Assembly (NCBI GenBank): GCA_016183655.1 | Contig: JACPEH010000022.1 | Location: forward strand, 213,593 to 277,592 | DNA: 64,000 nucleotides | Direction of reading: 5' to 3' | Origin: Rhodocyclales bacterium | GTDB taxonomy: Bacteria; Pseudomonadota; Gammaproteobacteria; Burkholderiales; Rhodocyclaceae | Shown here: positions 42,198 through 50,980 of the stretch, piece after piece | Layout: each line of letters begins with the position of its first letter | How positions within the stretch are numbered: the first letter of the stretch is position 1 | Notes under the pieces: generated by a model | Database searches by the model: none | What the model was told of the DNA's origin: nothing | What the model saw: the letters and a program-made list of their open reading frames with translations, nothing else | Translations under genes and position numbers: made by a program

Positions 42198-43816
42198 CCG
42201 TTCTCTCCCTTGCGTAATACCAGCAACAGCCGGCCGCTCGCCCGCCCGTGCATGTCCCGGCCAAGGACCCGGTAGGCGCAACCGCCGATCACCGCCTCAC
42301 CGTCGCCCTCATCGGCCGGCGACAACAGGCGGAGCAAGGCCTCCGGCAGGCGGGTGCAGGCGTCGGCGCCGAGCAGCGGACAATCGCCGCTCAGCAGCGA
42401 CTCGGCCGACTGGTTGGCAAAGACGATGAGCCCATCCTCGTCGACGCCGATCATCGGCAGCGGAATTTCCTGCAGGATTTCCCGCATCACTTCCAGGCTC
42501 GCCCCGCCCAGCGCCAACTGCCGCTGCTTGTCGTGCAACAGTGCGGTCAGCTGGCCGTTGGCTGCCGCCAGTTCGCGGTTGGCCAGCTCCAGCTCGCGCC
42601 CGAGACGCAGGTTCTCGTCGCCCATTTCCTTGTAGCGGAACGCCTCCTCGATGTTGGCGCGCAGCAGCTCGTCGTCCCACGGCTTGGTCAGGAACTTGTA
42701 GATCGCGCCTTCGTTGATGGCGTCGGTGATCGACTGCAACTCGGTGTATCCGGACAGCACCATGCGCACCGTGGCCGGGTAGAGGGTCTTCACCCGGCGC
42801 AGGAATTCGACGCCGGTCATGTTCGGCATGCGCTGGTCGGAAAGGATCACGTCGACGTCGTTCTGCACCAGCAATTCAAGTGCTTCCGCGCCGCCGGTTG
42901 CGGTCAGGATATGGTAGCCGTCGCGGCGCAGCAGCCGTTTCAGCGAGGCAAGGATGTTTTCCTCGTCGTCCACCAGCAGCAGCGTGCGCTGGCGCGCTTG
43001 CTCGACGGCGGCCGGCGGCGGCGGCTTGCCTTGCTCGCCCAGCATCCGCTCCATCTCCGCCGCCGGTAGCGGCCGGCTGAAGACGAAGCCCTGGATCTCG
43101 TCGCACTGGTTGGCCACCAGCAGCGACATCTGCGTTTCGGTTTCGACGCCTTCCGCGACAACCTTCACTTTCAGCTGGTGCGCCATGGTGATGATGGCGC
43201 GGGTGATCGAGGCTTCGTTCCGGTCGGCGGCGATGTCCTGGATGAACGAGCGGTCCACCTTCACCCGGTCGAGGGGACTGCGCTTCAGGTAGGTGAGCCC
43301 GGAGTCGCCGGTGCCGAAATCGTCGACCGAGATCGTCACGCCGAGCTGGCGCAACTCGGCAAGGATCGCCACGGCCTGCCCGGCATGGGCCATCAGCGCG
43401 GTTTCGGTCAGTTCCAGTTCGAGCAGCTGCGGCGGCAGCGCGGCGGCCTGCAGCGCGCCACGCACCGTCGCCAGCAGCGCCGGGCCGTCGTCGAGTTGCC
43501 GCGCCGACAGGTTGACCGCCACCGAGAGCGGACCGAGCCCGGCGTCCAGCCAGGCCTTGAGCTGCCGGCAGGCCTCGCGCAGGACCCAGCCGCCGACCTC
43601 GCCGATCAGCCCGACCTCTTCGAGCACGGGCAGGAACTCGGCCGGCGGCAGCACGCCGCGCAGCGGATGGTTCCAGCGCAGCAGCGCCTCGGTCCCGGTG
43701 ATGCGGCGGCTGCCGCAGTCGACCTTCGGCTGGTAGTAGAGCTCGAACTCGCCGCGGCTGACGGCGAGCCGCAGTTCGCTATCGATCTGCCGGCGTTCCA
43801 TGGCGGGCTCGTTCAT
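42188..43816 (-). CDS. EAL phosphodiesterase with receiver and PAS domains
   Basis: About 542 aa in an unusual order: an EAL domain first (~8-250; YYQPKVD, TEALLRW, DDFGTGDSGLTYLKRSPLDRVKVD cut here by its parts, VVAEGVET), a receiver in the middle (~275-390; LLVDDEENI, ILSDQRMPNMTG, FLTKPWDD) and a PAS-like domain at the end (~430-530). All EAL catalytic residues I can check are present, so it should hydrolyse c-di-GMP. The start is uncertain: no ribosome site stands out before ATG 43864, 43825, 43816 or 43801. It heads the signalling cluster on the minus strand. Confidence 0.85.
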   Translation of the reverse strand: MNEPAMERRQIDSELRLAVSRGEFELYYQPKVDCGSRRITGTEALLRWNHPLRGVLPPAEFLPVLEEVGLIGEVGGWVLREACRQLKAWLDAGLGPLSVAVNLSARQLDDGPALLATVRGALQAAALPPQLLELELTETALMAHAGQAVAILAELRQLGVTISVDDFGTGDSGLTYLKRSPLDRVKVDRSFIQDIAADRNEASITRAIITMAHQLKVKVVAEGVETETQMSLLVANQCDEIQGFVFSRPLPAAEMERMLGEQGKPPPPAAVEQARQRTLLLVDDEENILASLKRLLRRDGYHILTATGGAEALELLVQNDVDVILSDQRMPNMTGVEFLRRVKTLYPATVRMVLSGYTELQSITDAINEGAIYKFLTKPWDDELLRANIEEAFRYKEMGDENLRLGRELELANRELAAANGQLTALLHDKQRQLALGGASLEVMREILQEIPLPMIGVDEDGLIVFANQSAESLLSGDCPLLGADACTRLPEALLRLLSPADEGDGEAVIGGCAYRVLGRDMHGRASGRLLLVLRKGENGCG

Positions 43817-44321
43817 CGCCGGCATATGGCAACGCCCGCTGTCGCGCCTCCGCTCCCGGAGCATCGCCGCGCCCGCCGGGCGGAGCGGCCGGGCGGGGCG
43901 GCGTTGGCGGCACGGGGGCGCGCGCCGGCTTCGAGGAAGGAGCGGAACGCTTCATCGCTTGCCAGGGTGCTGCAAACGGGTGGATTCATTGCAACCTCAT
44001 CATCAACGCCAGGCATTGCCGCCGCTTCGGCAGCGTACTTCGCAGGCCCGCACGGCGGTGCGAAAGCAGCGGACCGAGGATCGTTTCGCCGGCCATGGCA
44101 CGAGCATCAACCTACGACTGGAGCTTACCACCGTAACGCGGACGACGACAGGCCAACGACATAAGCGGAGGGGCGACGGCGACGGAGAGGAAGCGATACC
44201 CTGGATCGGGCGCGATCCGCTCCGGTTCGGGAGCCATCGCCCGGCGCGTCGCGATACGCTCGGGAACGACGAGGGGCGCTTGGGGGAGTCGGGTCAGCGG
44301 CCGCAAGACGGCCGACGCCGC
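43817..44321. other. Intergenic region, no convincing gene
   Basis: About 500 bp between cbiX and the EAL gene. A minus-strand frame (43813-44016, 67 codons) starts MNPPVCSTLASDEAFRSFLE but becomes Arg/Ala-rich and overlaps the EAL start; it may be a frame artefact or a lost N-terminal domain. No repeats or strong promoters noted; the EAL gene promoter should be here. Confidence 0.4.
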
Positions 44322-44714
44322 TCAGCCGGCGGCGGTGGCGTCTCCGCCGGCGAGGGCCGCCGCATAGGCGGCCATCGCCCGGACAATCGGCTCGGCTTCG
44401 CCGACCGGCGCCGCCAGCGCGAAGCACACTTCAGGATGGCGGTCGCGCAGCCGTTCCATCAGCAGCGGCACGTCGTTCTTGAGATGACCGCCCTGGGCGA
44501 TGAACATCGGCACCACGACCACCGTCGCGTAGCCTTCGCCGGCCAGCGTCGCCGCGCAGGTTTCGAGATCCGGCGACATGAATTCGAGGAAGGCCAGCTC
44601 GACGCGCAGCGCCGCCGATTGTTCGAGGATGGCGGCACGGACGCGGCGCATCGGGCTCGCCCACTCGGGGTCACGGGCGCCATGGGCGAAGAGGATCAGG
44701 GCCGTTTTTTCCAT
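44322..44714 (-). CDS. cbiX: CbiX/SirB-type chelatase-like protein
   Basis: A 130-aa single-domain chelatase of the short CbiX type: ALILFAHGARDPEW with the metal-binding His, FLEFMSPDLE, and VVVVPMFIAQGGHLKNDVP with the second His. Short CbiX proteins act as dimers and insert Co or Fe into sirohydrochlorin. Nitrite reductase NirB, encoded 4 kb away on the same strand, needs sirohaem, so an iron-chelatase role in sirohaem synthesis is likely (inference). It is separated from the kinase gene by a dispersed repeat. Confidence 0.85.
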   Translation of the reverse strand: MEKTALILFAHGARDPEWASPMRRVRAAILEQSAALRVELAFLEFMSPDLETCAATLAGEGYATVVVVPMFIAQGGHLKNDVPLLMERLRDRHPEVCFALAAPVGEAEPIVRAMAAYAAALAGGDATAAG

Positions 44715-44723
44715 GGCATCAGT

Positions 44724-44852
44724 TTAACGTGAAAGACGCGAAGCGGCTCTCGAACCTCCCCTCGCCCGCGAAGCGGGAGAGGAGCCGGGGGTGAGGGAAA
44801 CGGGCATGAGTAAGGCTTTCATGATTCGGAGCAGTCTCAATCCATGCCCGTT
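44724..44852 (+). repeat. ~130-bp dispersed repeat, copy 1
   Basis: Starts GTGAAAGACGCGAAGCGG, then CTCCCCTCGCCCGCGAAGCG with its hairpin, and ends in a ~52-bp inverted repeat ACGGGCATG ... CATGCCCGT (44800-44851) around GGCTTTCATGATTCGG. Copies at 50834-50963 and, reversed, 52923-53052. Confidence 0.88.
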
Positions 44853-44936
44853 AGCTCGGCGCGACCGTCACGCGACAGATCAATGCGCCAGCGCCGCCCA
44901 GCGATGCGGTTGCGCAGTCGATGTATGCACAAGCGC

Positions 44937-46619
44937 TCAGTGCAGCAGCAGCGCCAGCAGCACCAGGTTGAGCGCCAGCGACACGGCGGCGATCAGCCGC
45001 CAGGCGCGCAGCGGGTTCCGCGCCATCAGCGGCTGCCGCGCCGGCGCGGCGAGCGGGCGCGCGGCGCCGCGTTCGAGCGCGAGCAGGAACTCCTCGGCGG
45101 TCTCGAAGCGCCGCGCCGGGTCCTTCGCCACCGCCTTCAGCAGCAGGTTCTCGACCCAGGCGGGAACCTCCGGCCGCCAGCGCGTCGGCGGCACCGGCTC
45201 GGCGAACTTCGGGTGCTGGAAGGGCTCGATCTCGCCGTACGGGTATTTGCGCGTCAGCAGGTGATAGAGGGTGACGCCGGCCGCGTAGAGGTCGTGCGCG
45301 GCGACCGCGGCCTCGCCGGCGAACAGCTCCGGCGCCATGAAGCTGGGCGTCCCCGGGTTGCCGACGGCCGTTCCGGTTTCGCCGGCGCTGACGGCGACGC
45401 CGAGGTCGAGGATGCGCAGCCGGCCGTCCTGGCCGAGATGGATGTTGGCCGGCTTGATGTCGCGGTGCGCGATCTCCAGCCGGTGCAGCGCGCCGATCCC
45501 CTTCAACAGCCGGACGCCGTGCTGCACGACCTCGGCGACGGTGAAGTGGTGGCCGGCGTCGAGCATCTGCTGCAGCGTCGCGCCTTCGTGCCAGGTCATC
45601 AGGAAGTACAGCCAGCTGCGCTCGTCGGCCGGCACCACCTGCGGGAAGAACGGCGAGACGACGCGTTTGGCGCGCCACTCCTCCATGATCAGCCCGGAGA
45701 TCTCCTCGCTGTCGCCGGAACATTCCGGACGCAGCGTCTTCAGCACCAGGCGCTGCCCGCTCTTCTTGTCGCGCACGCGGTAGAGCAGCGTCACCCGCGA
45801 GTCGTGCAGCAGGTCCTCGACCTGCAGGCCGTCAAGCTCCTGCCCCGGCTTGAGGCGCGGCGGCAGCGGCAGGTTGGCGATGTTTTCGAGGCTGTCGCGC
45901 AGGCTCGGCGCCGGCAGGTCGAGCACCTCGACGACCACCGCCGAGGCGTTGTCCTGGCCGCCGTTGGCCAGCGCCAGGCTGGTCAGCGCCGCCGCCGCCT
46001 GCTGCGCCTCGGGCTGCGCGAGCAGCACCTCGACCAGCTTGGCCTCGGGCAGCACGCCCCAGACGCCGTCGGAGAGCAGCACGAAGCGGTCGCCCGGCTG
46101 CAGCTCGCCTTCGGCATAGTCGAGCAGCAGATGGGCATCCAGCCCGACCGCGCGCGACAGCACGTTCTTCAGCTCGGGGTGGTCCCACAGGTGATCGGTG
46201 GTCAGCCGGAACAGTTCGCCGCCGCGCAGCAGGTAGATGCGCGAGTCGCCGATATGCGCGCTGTAGTAGCGGCGGCCGCGCAGCACGACGGCGGACAGCG
46301 TCGTCGCCATGCCGGCGAGTTCGGGGTCGCGCGCCGACTGCGACAGCAGCCAGCGGTTGAGCGCGGTGACCACCTTGTCGATGGCGCGATGCACGCCCCA
46401 GGTGTCGGGCGTCGCGTAGTAGTCGCACAAGAGGCCGCGCACCGTGTATTCGGCCGCCTCGCGGCCGCCCCTGTGGCCGCCGAGGCCATCGCCGAGCGCG
46501 GCGACCAGGCCCTTGTTCTCCAGCTCCTGCCCTTCCGGCGTGACGACGCCGCAGAAGTCCTCGTTCCGCTCGCGCGGACCGGTGAGGGAGGAATGACCGA
46601 CGGCGACGGAAAGGGGCAT
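44937..46619 (-). CDS. Fused PP2C phosphatase and Ser/Thr protein kinase
   Basis: A 560-aa bifunctional protein. N-terminal PP2C (~5-235): RNEDF, ALGDGLGGH (41-49), LLSDGVWG (181-188), GGQDNAS (220-226), i.e. the metal-binding aspartates. C-terminal Hanks-type kinase (~265-510): VAIK-equivalent LVLKTL (Lys294), HRDIKPAN (385-392), DFG as DLG (405-407) and MAPE. A membrane anchor closes it (~538-558), leaving both domains in the cytosol. It sits last in nirB-nirD-narK-this gene, as its relatives do beside nas genes in Pseudomonas and others. A role in setting nitrate transporter or reductase activity is inferred. Confidence 0.92.
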   Translation of the reverse strand: MPLSVAVGHSSLTGPRERNEDFCGVVTPEGQELENKGLVAALGDGLGGHRGGREAAEYTVRGLLCDYYATPDTWGVHRAIDKVVTALNRWLLSQSARDPELAGMATTLSAVVLRGRRYYSAHIGDSRIYLLRGGELFRLTTDHLWDHPELKNVLSRAVGLDAHLLLDYAEGELQPGDRFVLLSDGVWGVLPEAKLVEVLLAQPEAQQAAAALTSLALANGGQDNASAVVVEVLDLPAPSLRDSLENIANLPLPPRLKPGQELDGLQVEDLLHDSRVTLLYRVRDKKSGQRLVLKTLRPECSGDSEEISGLIMEEWRAKRVVSPFFPQVVPADERSWLYFLMTWHEGATLQQMLDAGHHFTVAEVVQHGVRLLKGIGALHRLEIAHRDIKPANIHLGQDGRLRILDLGVAVSAGETGTAVGNPGTPSFMAPELFAGEAAVAAHDLYAAGVTLYHLLTRKYPYGEIEPFQHPKFAEPVPPTRWRPEVPAWVENLLLKAVAKDPARRFETAEEFLLALERGAARPLAAPARQPLMARNPLRAWRLIAAVSLALNLVLLALLLH

Positions 46620-46675
46620 GCAGCAACTCCAAATGACAACCGGGGGAGCAGGCGCTCCCCCGGCGGGACTTTACG

Positions 46676-47890
46676 TCAGATTTTCGCCGTCGTCAGGTGC
46701 GAGGCGCCCCAGGTGGTGCGCCAGCGGTTTTTCACGCCGGTCAGCCCGACCAGCGCGAGGATCGCCAGACCGGCGAAGATCAGGAAGCCTATCTGGTAGT
46801 TGCCGGTGAGCTGCTTCGAGTAGCCGAGCGACGAGGCGAGGTAGAAGCCGCCGACGCCGCCGGCCATGCCGACGAGACCGGTCATGACGCCGATTTCCTT
46901 CTTGAAGCGCTGCGGCACCAGCTGGAACACCGCGCCGTTGCCCATGCCCAGCGCCAGCATCGCGCAGACGAAGGCGACCAGCGCCATCCACGCCTCGGGC
47001 AGGCCGAAGCTGACGATGGCGAGGAAGACCGCGGCGACGACGTACATCAGCGACAGCGAGCGGACGCCGCCGACGCGGTCGGCGACGTTGCCGCCGATCG
47101 GGCGCACCAGCGAGCCGGCGAAGACGCAGGCGGCGGTGAAGTAGCCGGCCATCTTCGGATCCAGCCCGTACTGCGTGTTGAAGTAGATCACCAGCGACGA
47201 GGCGAGGCCGACGAAGCCGCCGAAGGTCACCGAGTAGAAGAACATGAACCACCAGGCGTCCTTGTCGTGCAGGACCTTCAGGTACTCGGCCAGCGACTTC
47301 GGCGGCGGTGCGCCGGGGGCGTCCTTGGCGAGGATGATGAAGAGCACGAAGACGATGGACAGCGGGATCAGCGCGATGCCGAAGACGCTGGTCCAGCCGT
47401 AGGCGGCAGCCAGCCCCGGCGCCAGCAGCGCGGCGAAGGCGGTGCCGGAGTTGCCGGCGCCGGCGATGCCCATCGCCGTCCCTTGGTGCTCCGGCGGATA
47501 CCAGCGCGAGGCGAGCGGCAGCGCGGCGGCGAACGAGGCGCCGGCGACGCCGAGGAAGAGGCCGAGCACCAGCACTTCGCCGTAGGAATGGACGCCGACC
47601 AGCCAGGCGTAGGTCAGCGCGCCGAGGACGATGACCTGGCCGATGATCGCCGCCTTCTTCGGCGACAGGCGGTCGACCAGGATGCCCATGACGATGCGCA
47701 GCAAGGCGCCGGCGAGCACCGGCACCGCCACCATCAGCCCCTTCTCGGCGTGCGACAGGCTGAGGTCCTTGGCGATGCCGACCGCCAGCGGGCCGAGCAT
47801 GACCCAGACCATGAAGGCCAAGTCGAAGTAGAGGAAGGCGGCCAGCAGCGTCGGCATGTGGCCGGCCTGGAGGAAGGTTTTCTTGTCCAT
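46676..47890 (-). CDS. narK: MFS nitrate/nitrite transporter, NarK/NasA family
   Basis: A 404-aa, 12-helix carrier of the nitrate/nitrite porter family. The two nitrate-signature stretches are visible: GIAGAGNSGTAFAALLAPGL in helix 5 and GMAGGVGGFYLASSLGYSKQ in helix 11, with the conserved Arg of helix 2 (ALLRIVMGILVDRLSP) that contacts nitrate. Being inside the assimilatory nirBD operon it should import nitrate (or both nitrate and nitrite), in parallel with the NrtABC ABC system. Ends 56 nt before the PP2C/kinase gene; start 18 nt after nirD. Confidence 0.93.
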   Translation of the reverse strand: MDKKTFLQAGHMPTLLAAFLYFDLAFMVWVMLGPLAVGIAKDLSLSHAEKGLMVAVPVLAGALLRIVMGILVDRLSPKKAAIIGQVIVLGALTYAWLVGVHSYGEVLVLGLFLGVAGASFAAALPLASRWYPPEHQGTAMGIAGAGNSGTAFAALLAPGLAAAYGWTSVFGIALIPLSIVFVLFIILAKDAPGAPPPKSLAEYLKVLHDKDAWWFMFFYSVTFGGFVGLASSLVIYFNTQYGLDPKMAGYFTAACVFAGSLVRPIGGNVADRVGGVRSLSLMYVVAAVFLAIVSFGLPEAWMALVAFVCAMLALGMGNGAVFQLVPQRFKKEIGVMTGLVGMAGGVGGFYLASSLGYSKQLTGNYQIGFLIFAGLAILALVGLTGVKNRWRTTWGASHLTTAKI

Positions 47891-47908
47891 TGGGGGGACC
47901 TCGGATTA

Positions 47909-48217
47909 TCAGATTTTTAGATAGACGTCGCCGCCGTCGACCTTGACGGCGAACTTGTCGCAGTGGCCGACATCCGGTGCCACGGCGTCGCCGCTGTCGA
48001 GCGCGATGTTCATGCCGTGCAGCGGGCAGGTAACGCGCTTGCCGTGCACGATGCCCTGCGACAACGGACCGCCCTTGTGCGGACACTTGTCGTGCAGCGC
48101 GAAGACCTCGTCCGCGGCGGTGCGGAAGACAGCGATGTCGCCGCCGGCGTTTTGCACGACGCGCGCGCCGAGGCGCGGGATGTCGGCCAGCGTGCAGATT
48201 TTTTTCCAGTCACTCAT
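47909..48217 (-). CDS. nirD: Nitrite reductase small subunit (Rieske-type)
   Basis: A 102-aa NirD: Rieske fold with CPHKGGPLSQG and CPLHG, i.e. the Cys-x-His and Cys-x-x-His pairs are present, so unlike E. coli NirD it should bind a 2Fe-2S cluster. ATG 48217 (MSDWKKICTLAD) has GGGAGAA upstream; the longer frame is a shadow of nirB. It lies 20 bp downstream of nirB and forms the NADH-dependent assimilatory nitrite reductase with it. Confidence 0.93.
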   Translation of the reverse strand: MSDWKKICTLADIPRLGARVVQNAGGDIAVFRTAADEVFALHDKCPHKGGPLSQGIVHGKRVTCPLHGMNIALDSGDAVAPDVGHCDKFAVKVDGGDVYLKI

Positions 48218-48237
48218 TGTCGTTCTCCCAATCTTCA

Positions 48238-50676
48238 TCACGCCGGCTGCACTGCCAGCATCTCGAATTCGCGCTTCAGTTCGCCTTCGACGCGCTCGGC
48301 CCACGGGTCCTTGACGCCCTTCAGCGAGTCGAGCAGGCGCGCGTAGAGCGCCTTGCGGTTCTCGGCGTCCTCGACGACCTTCGACTTGACGTGCTCGAGA
48401 CCGACGCGGTGCACGTAGTGGCAGGTGCGTTCGAGGTACCAGCCCTCCTCGCGGTAGAGCTGCAGGAAGGCGCCGGTGTATTCCATGACCGCCTCGTCGC
48501 TCTCCACTTTGACCAGGAACTGGGCGACTTCGGTCTTGATGCCGCCGTTGCCGGCGACGTAGATCTCGTAGCCGGAATCCACCCCGATCACGCCGACGTC
48601 CTTGATGCCGGATTCGGCGCAGTTGCGCGGGCAGCCGGAGACGGCCAGCTTGACCTTGTGCGGGCTCCACATGCCGAACAGCATCTTCTCCAGCTTGATG
48701 CCCATGTCCATCGAGCGCTGCGTGCCGAAGCGGCAGTGCTCGGCGCCGACGCAGGTCTTCACGGTGCGGATCGACTTGCCGTAGGCGTGGCCGGAGGGCA
48801 TGCCGAGGTCGGCCCACATCTTCGGCAGGTCGTCCTTCTTGACGCCGAGCAGGTCGATGCGCTGGCCGCCGGTGACCTTGATCGTCGGCACGTGGTACTT
48901 CTCGGCGACGTCGGCGATCTTCCTGAGCTGTTCGACCGAGGTGACGCCGCCGAGGATCTGCGGCACCACCGAATAGGTGCCGTCCTTCTGGATGTTGGCG
49001 TGCGCCCGCTCGTTGATGAAGCGCGACTGCGGGTCGTCCGCGGCCAGGTGCGGCCAGGTCGAGATCAGGTAGTAGTTGAGCGCCGGCCGGCACTTCTCGC
49101 AGCCGTCCGGGGTCGTCCACTCCATGAACTCGGTCACCGCCTTGATGCTGGTCAGCTCGCGCTCGCGGATCGCGCGGCGCACGTCCTCGTGGCTGTGCTC
49201 GGTGCAGCCGCACATCGGCTTCTTGTCCGACGCCGTCGCCTGGTAGGCGCCACCCAGCGTCGACGCCAGGATCTGCTCGCAGAGGCCGGCGCAGGAGCCG
49301 CAGGACGACGCCGCCTTGGTGTGCTTCTTGACGTCGTCGAGGGTGAACAGCCCCTTCTCCTTGATCGCGCGGACGATGGTGCCCTTCTTGACGCCGTTGC
49401 AGCCACAGACCTCGGCCTCGTCGCTCATCGCCGCCGCCTTGTTCTGGCCCTGATGGCCTACGTCGCCGACGGTGCTCTGGCCGAACAGCAGGTGGTCGCG
49501 GATCTCGTGGATGTCCTTGCCGTCCTTCAGCAACTGGAAGTACCACGGGCCGTCGGCGGTGTCGCCGTAGAGCACACCGCCGACCAGCTTGTTCTCCTTG
49601 ATCACCAGCTTCTTGTAGACGCCGCCGGCGGGGTCGTTGAGCACGATCTCCTCGGTGCCGGCGCCACCCATGTAATCGCCGGCGGAGAACAGGTCGATGC
49701 CGGTGACCTTGAGCTTGGTCGAGGTCACCGAGCCGGTGTAGCGGCCGATGCCGTAGTTGGCGAGGTGGTTGGCGCAGACCTTGGCCTGCTCGAACAGCGG
49801 CGCCACCAGACCGTAGGCGATGCCGCGGTGGGCGACGCATTCGCCGACCGCGTAGATCTTCGGATCATAGGTCTGCAGCGTGTCGTTCACGACGATGCCG
49901 CGGTTGCAGTAGATGCCGGACGATTCGGCGAGCGCGGTGTTCGGGCGGATGCCGGCGGCCATCACCACCAGCTCGGCCGGAATCTGCATGCCGTCCTTGA
50001 AGCGCACCGCGGCGACGCGGCCCGATTCGCCTTCGATCAGCGCCTCGGTCTGCTTCTCCAGCAGGAAGTTGAGGCCGCGGTCTTCGAGCGACTTCTGCAG
50101 CATCTTGCCGGCGACTTCGTCGAGCTGGCGTTCGAGCAGCCACGGCCCGAGGTGCACGACGGTGACGTCCATGCCGCGCAGCTTGAGGCCGTTGGCCGCC
50201 TCCAGGCCGAGCAGGCCGCCGCCGATGACGACCGCGTGCTTGTGACGCTTCGCTGCATCGATCATCGCATCGGTGTCGGCGATGTCGCGGTAGCCGATCA
50301 CACCCGGCAGGTGGTTGCCCGGCACCGGCAGCATGAACGGGTTGGAACCGGTGGCCAGCAGCAGGCGGTCGTAGGATTCGACGGTGCCGTCCTCGGCGAT
50401 GACCTGGCGCTTGACCCGGTCGATCTTCGCCACCTTCTTGCCGAGGTGCAGGTTGACGTGGTTCTCGCGGTACCAGTCGTGGTCGTTGAGGATGATGTCC
50501 TGCACCTTCATCTCGCCGGCGAGCACCGGCGAGAGCAGGATGCGGTTGTAGTTGGGATGCGGCTCGGCGCCGAAGACCGTAACGTCGTACATCTCCGGCG
50601 CGATCTTGAACAGTTCCTCCAGGGTGCGCACACCCGCCATGCCGTTGCCGACCATCACCAGTTTGGGTTTGCTCAT
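48238..50676 (-). CDS. nirB: Nitrite reductase [NAD(P)H] large subunit
   Basis: An 812-aa enzyme reducing nitrite to ammonium with six electrons from NAD(P)H. Domains in order: FAD/NAD(P)-binding pyridine nucleotide oxidoreductase (MVGNGMAGVRTLEEL; VVIGGGLLGLEAANGL), Fer2_BFD with four Cys (CGCNGVKKGTIV ... SSCGSCAGLCEQI), then nitrite/sulfite reductase ferredoxin-like halves with the sirohaem/4Fe-4S ligands CVGAEHCRFG and SGCPRNCAESG. ATG 50676 is MSKPKLVMVGNG; reading frames extending to 51234 are false. First gene of nirB-nirD-narK-kinase, behind a σ54 promoter. Confidence 0.96.
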   Translation of the reverse strand: MSKPKLVMVGNGMAGVRTLEELFKIAPEMYDVTVFGAEPHPNYNRILLSPVLAGEMKVQDIILNDHDWYRENHVNLHLGKKVAKIDRVKRQVIAEDGTVESYDRLLLATGSNPFMLPVPGNHLPGVIGYRDIADTDAMIDAAKRHKHAVVIGGGLLGLEAANGLKLRGMDVTVVHLGPWLLERQLDEVAGKMLQKSLEDRGLNFLLEKQTEALIEGESGRVAAVRFKDGMQIPAELVVMAAGIRPNTALAESSGIYCNRGIVVNDTLQTYDPKIYAVGECVAHRGIAYGLVAPLFEQAKVCANHLANYGIGRYTGSVTSTKLKVTGIDLFSAGDYMGGAGTEEIVLNDPAGGVYKKLVIKENKLVGGVLYGDTADGPWYFQLLKDGKDIHEIRDHLLFGQSTVGDVGHQGQNKAAAMSDEAEVCGCNGVKKGTIVRAIKEKGLFTLDDVKKHTKAASSCGSCAGLCEQILASTLGGAYQATASDKKPMCGCTEHSHEDVRRAIRERELTSIKAVTEFMEWTTPDGCEKCRPALNYYLISTWPHLAADDPQSRFINERAHANIQKDGTYSVVPQILGGVTSVEQLRKIADVAEKYHVPTIKVTGGQRIDLLGVKKDDLPKMWADLGMPSGHAYGKSIRTVKTCVGAEHCRFGTQRSMDMGIKLEKMLFGMWSPHKVKLAVSGCPRNCAESGIKDVGVIGVDSGYEIYVAGNGGIKTEVAQFLVKVESDEAVMEYTGAFLQLYREEGWYLERTCHYVHRVGLEHVKSKVVEDAENRKALYARLLDSLKGVKDPWAERVEGELKREFEMLAVQPA

Positions 50677-50716
50677 GTTGCGACTCCAGTGCGTTGATGT
50701 TTCTGACGCACTTATT

Positions 50717-50731
50717 GCAACTGCCGTGCCA
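50717..50731 (-). promoter_or_regulatory. σ54 promoter of nirBD-narK
   Basis: TGGCACGGCAGTTGC on the minus strand: perfect TGGCAC-N5-TTGC, ~40 nt before the nirB start codon. Confidence 0.9.
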
Positions 50732-50763
50732 AGAGCACAAGTCGCTGTTTTTGTTTGTCTATC

Positions 50764-50777
50764 TTGATTTACATCAA
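50764..50777. promoter_or_regulatory. FNR/Crp-family box
   Basis: TTGATTTACATCAA, a perfect TTGAT-N4-ATCAA dyad, 33 bp upstream of the -24 element and 8 bp from the NtrC-like dyad. FNR, ANR or DNR could bind; whether it activates, represses or is neutral on a σ54 promoter cannot be told from sequence. Confidence 0.75.
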
Positions 50778-50784
50778 AGAATGA

Positions 50785-50801
50785 TGCACACGACTGGTGC
50801 A
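50785..50801. promoter_or_regulatory. NtrC-like dyad upstream of nirB
   Basis: TGCACACGACTGGTGCA: same TGCAC-N7-GTGCA form as at 36592, 54 bp upstream of the σ54 element. Confidence 0.78.
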
Positions 50802-50833
50802 TTCCACCCAAACACGGTGCGGGCGGCAGCACC

Positions 50834-50963
50834 GTTACAGTGAAAGCCGCGAAGCGGCTCGCGAACCTCCCCTCGCCCGCGAAGCGGGAGAGGGGCCGGG
50901 GGTGAGGGAAACGGGCATGGGCAAGGCTTTCATGATTCGGGGCGGTCTCAATCCATGCCCGTT
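50834..50963 (+). repeat. ~130-bp dispersed repeat, copy 2
   Basis: Same element as 44724-44852 and in the same orientation; terminal inverted repeat ACGGGCATG (50911-50919) / CATGCCCGT (50954-50962). It ends 18 bp from the stop of the ABC transporter gene. Confidence 0.88.
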
Positions 50964-50980
50964 GCGGGGGATCGGGCCGG

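Noticed and set aside
43813..44016. 67-codon minus-strand frame upstream of the EAL gene
   Set aside because: Overlaps the EAL start in another frame, low-complexity second half, no recognisable domain.
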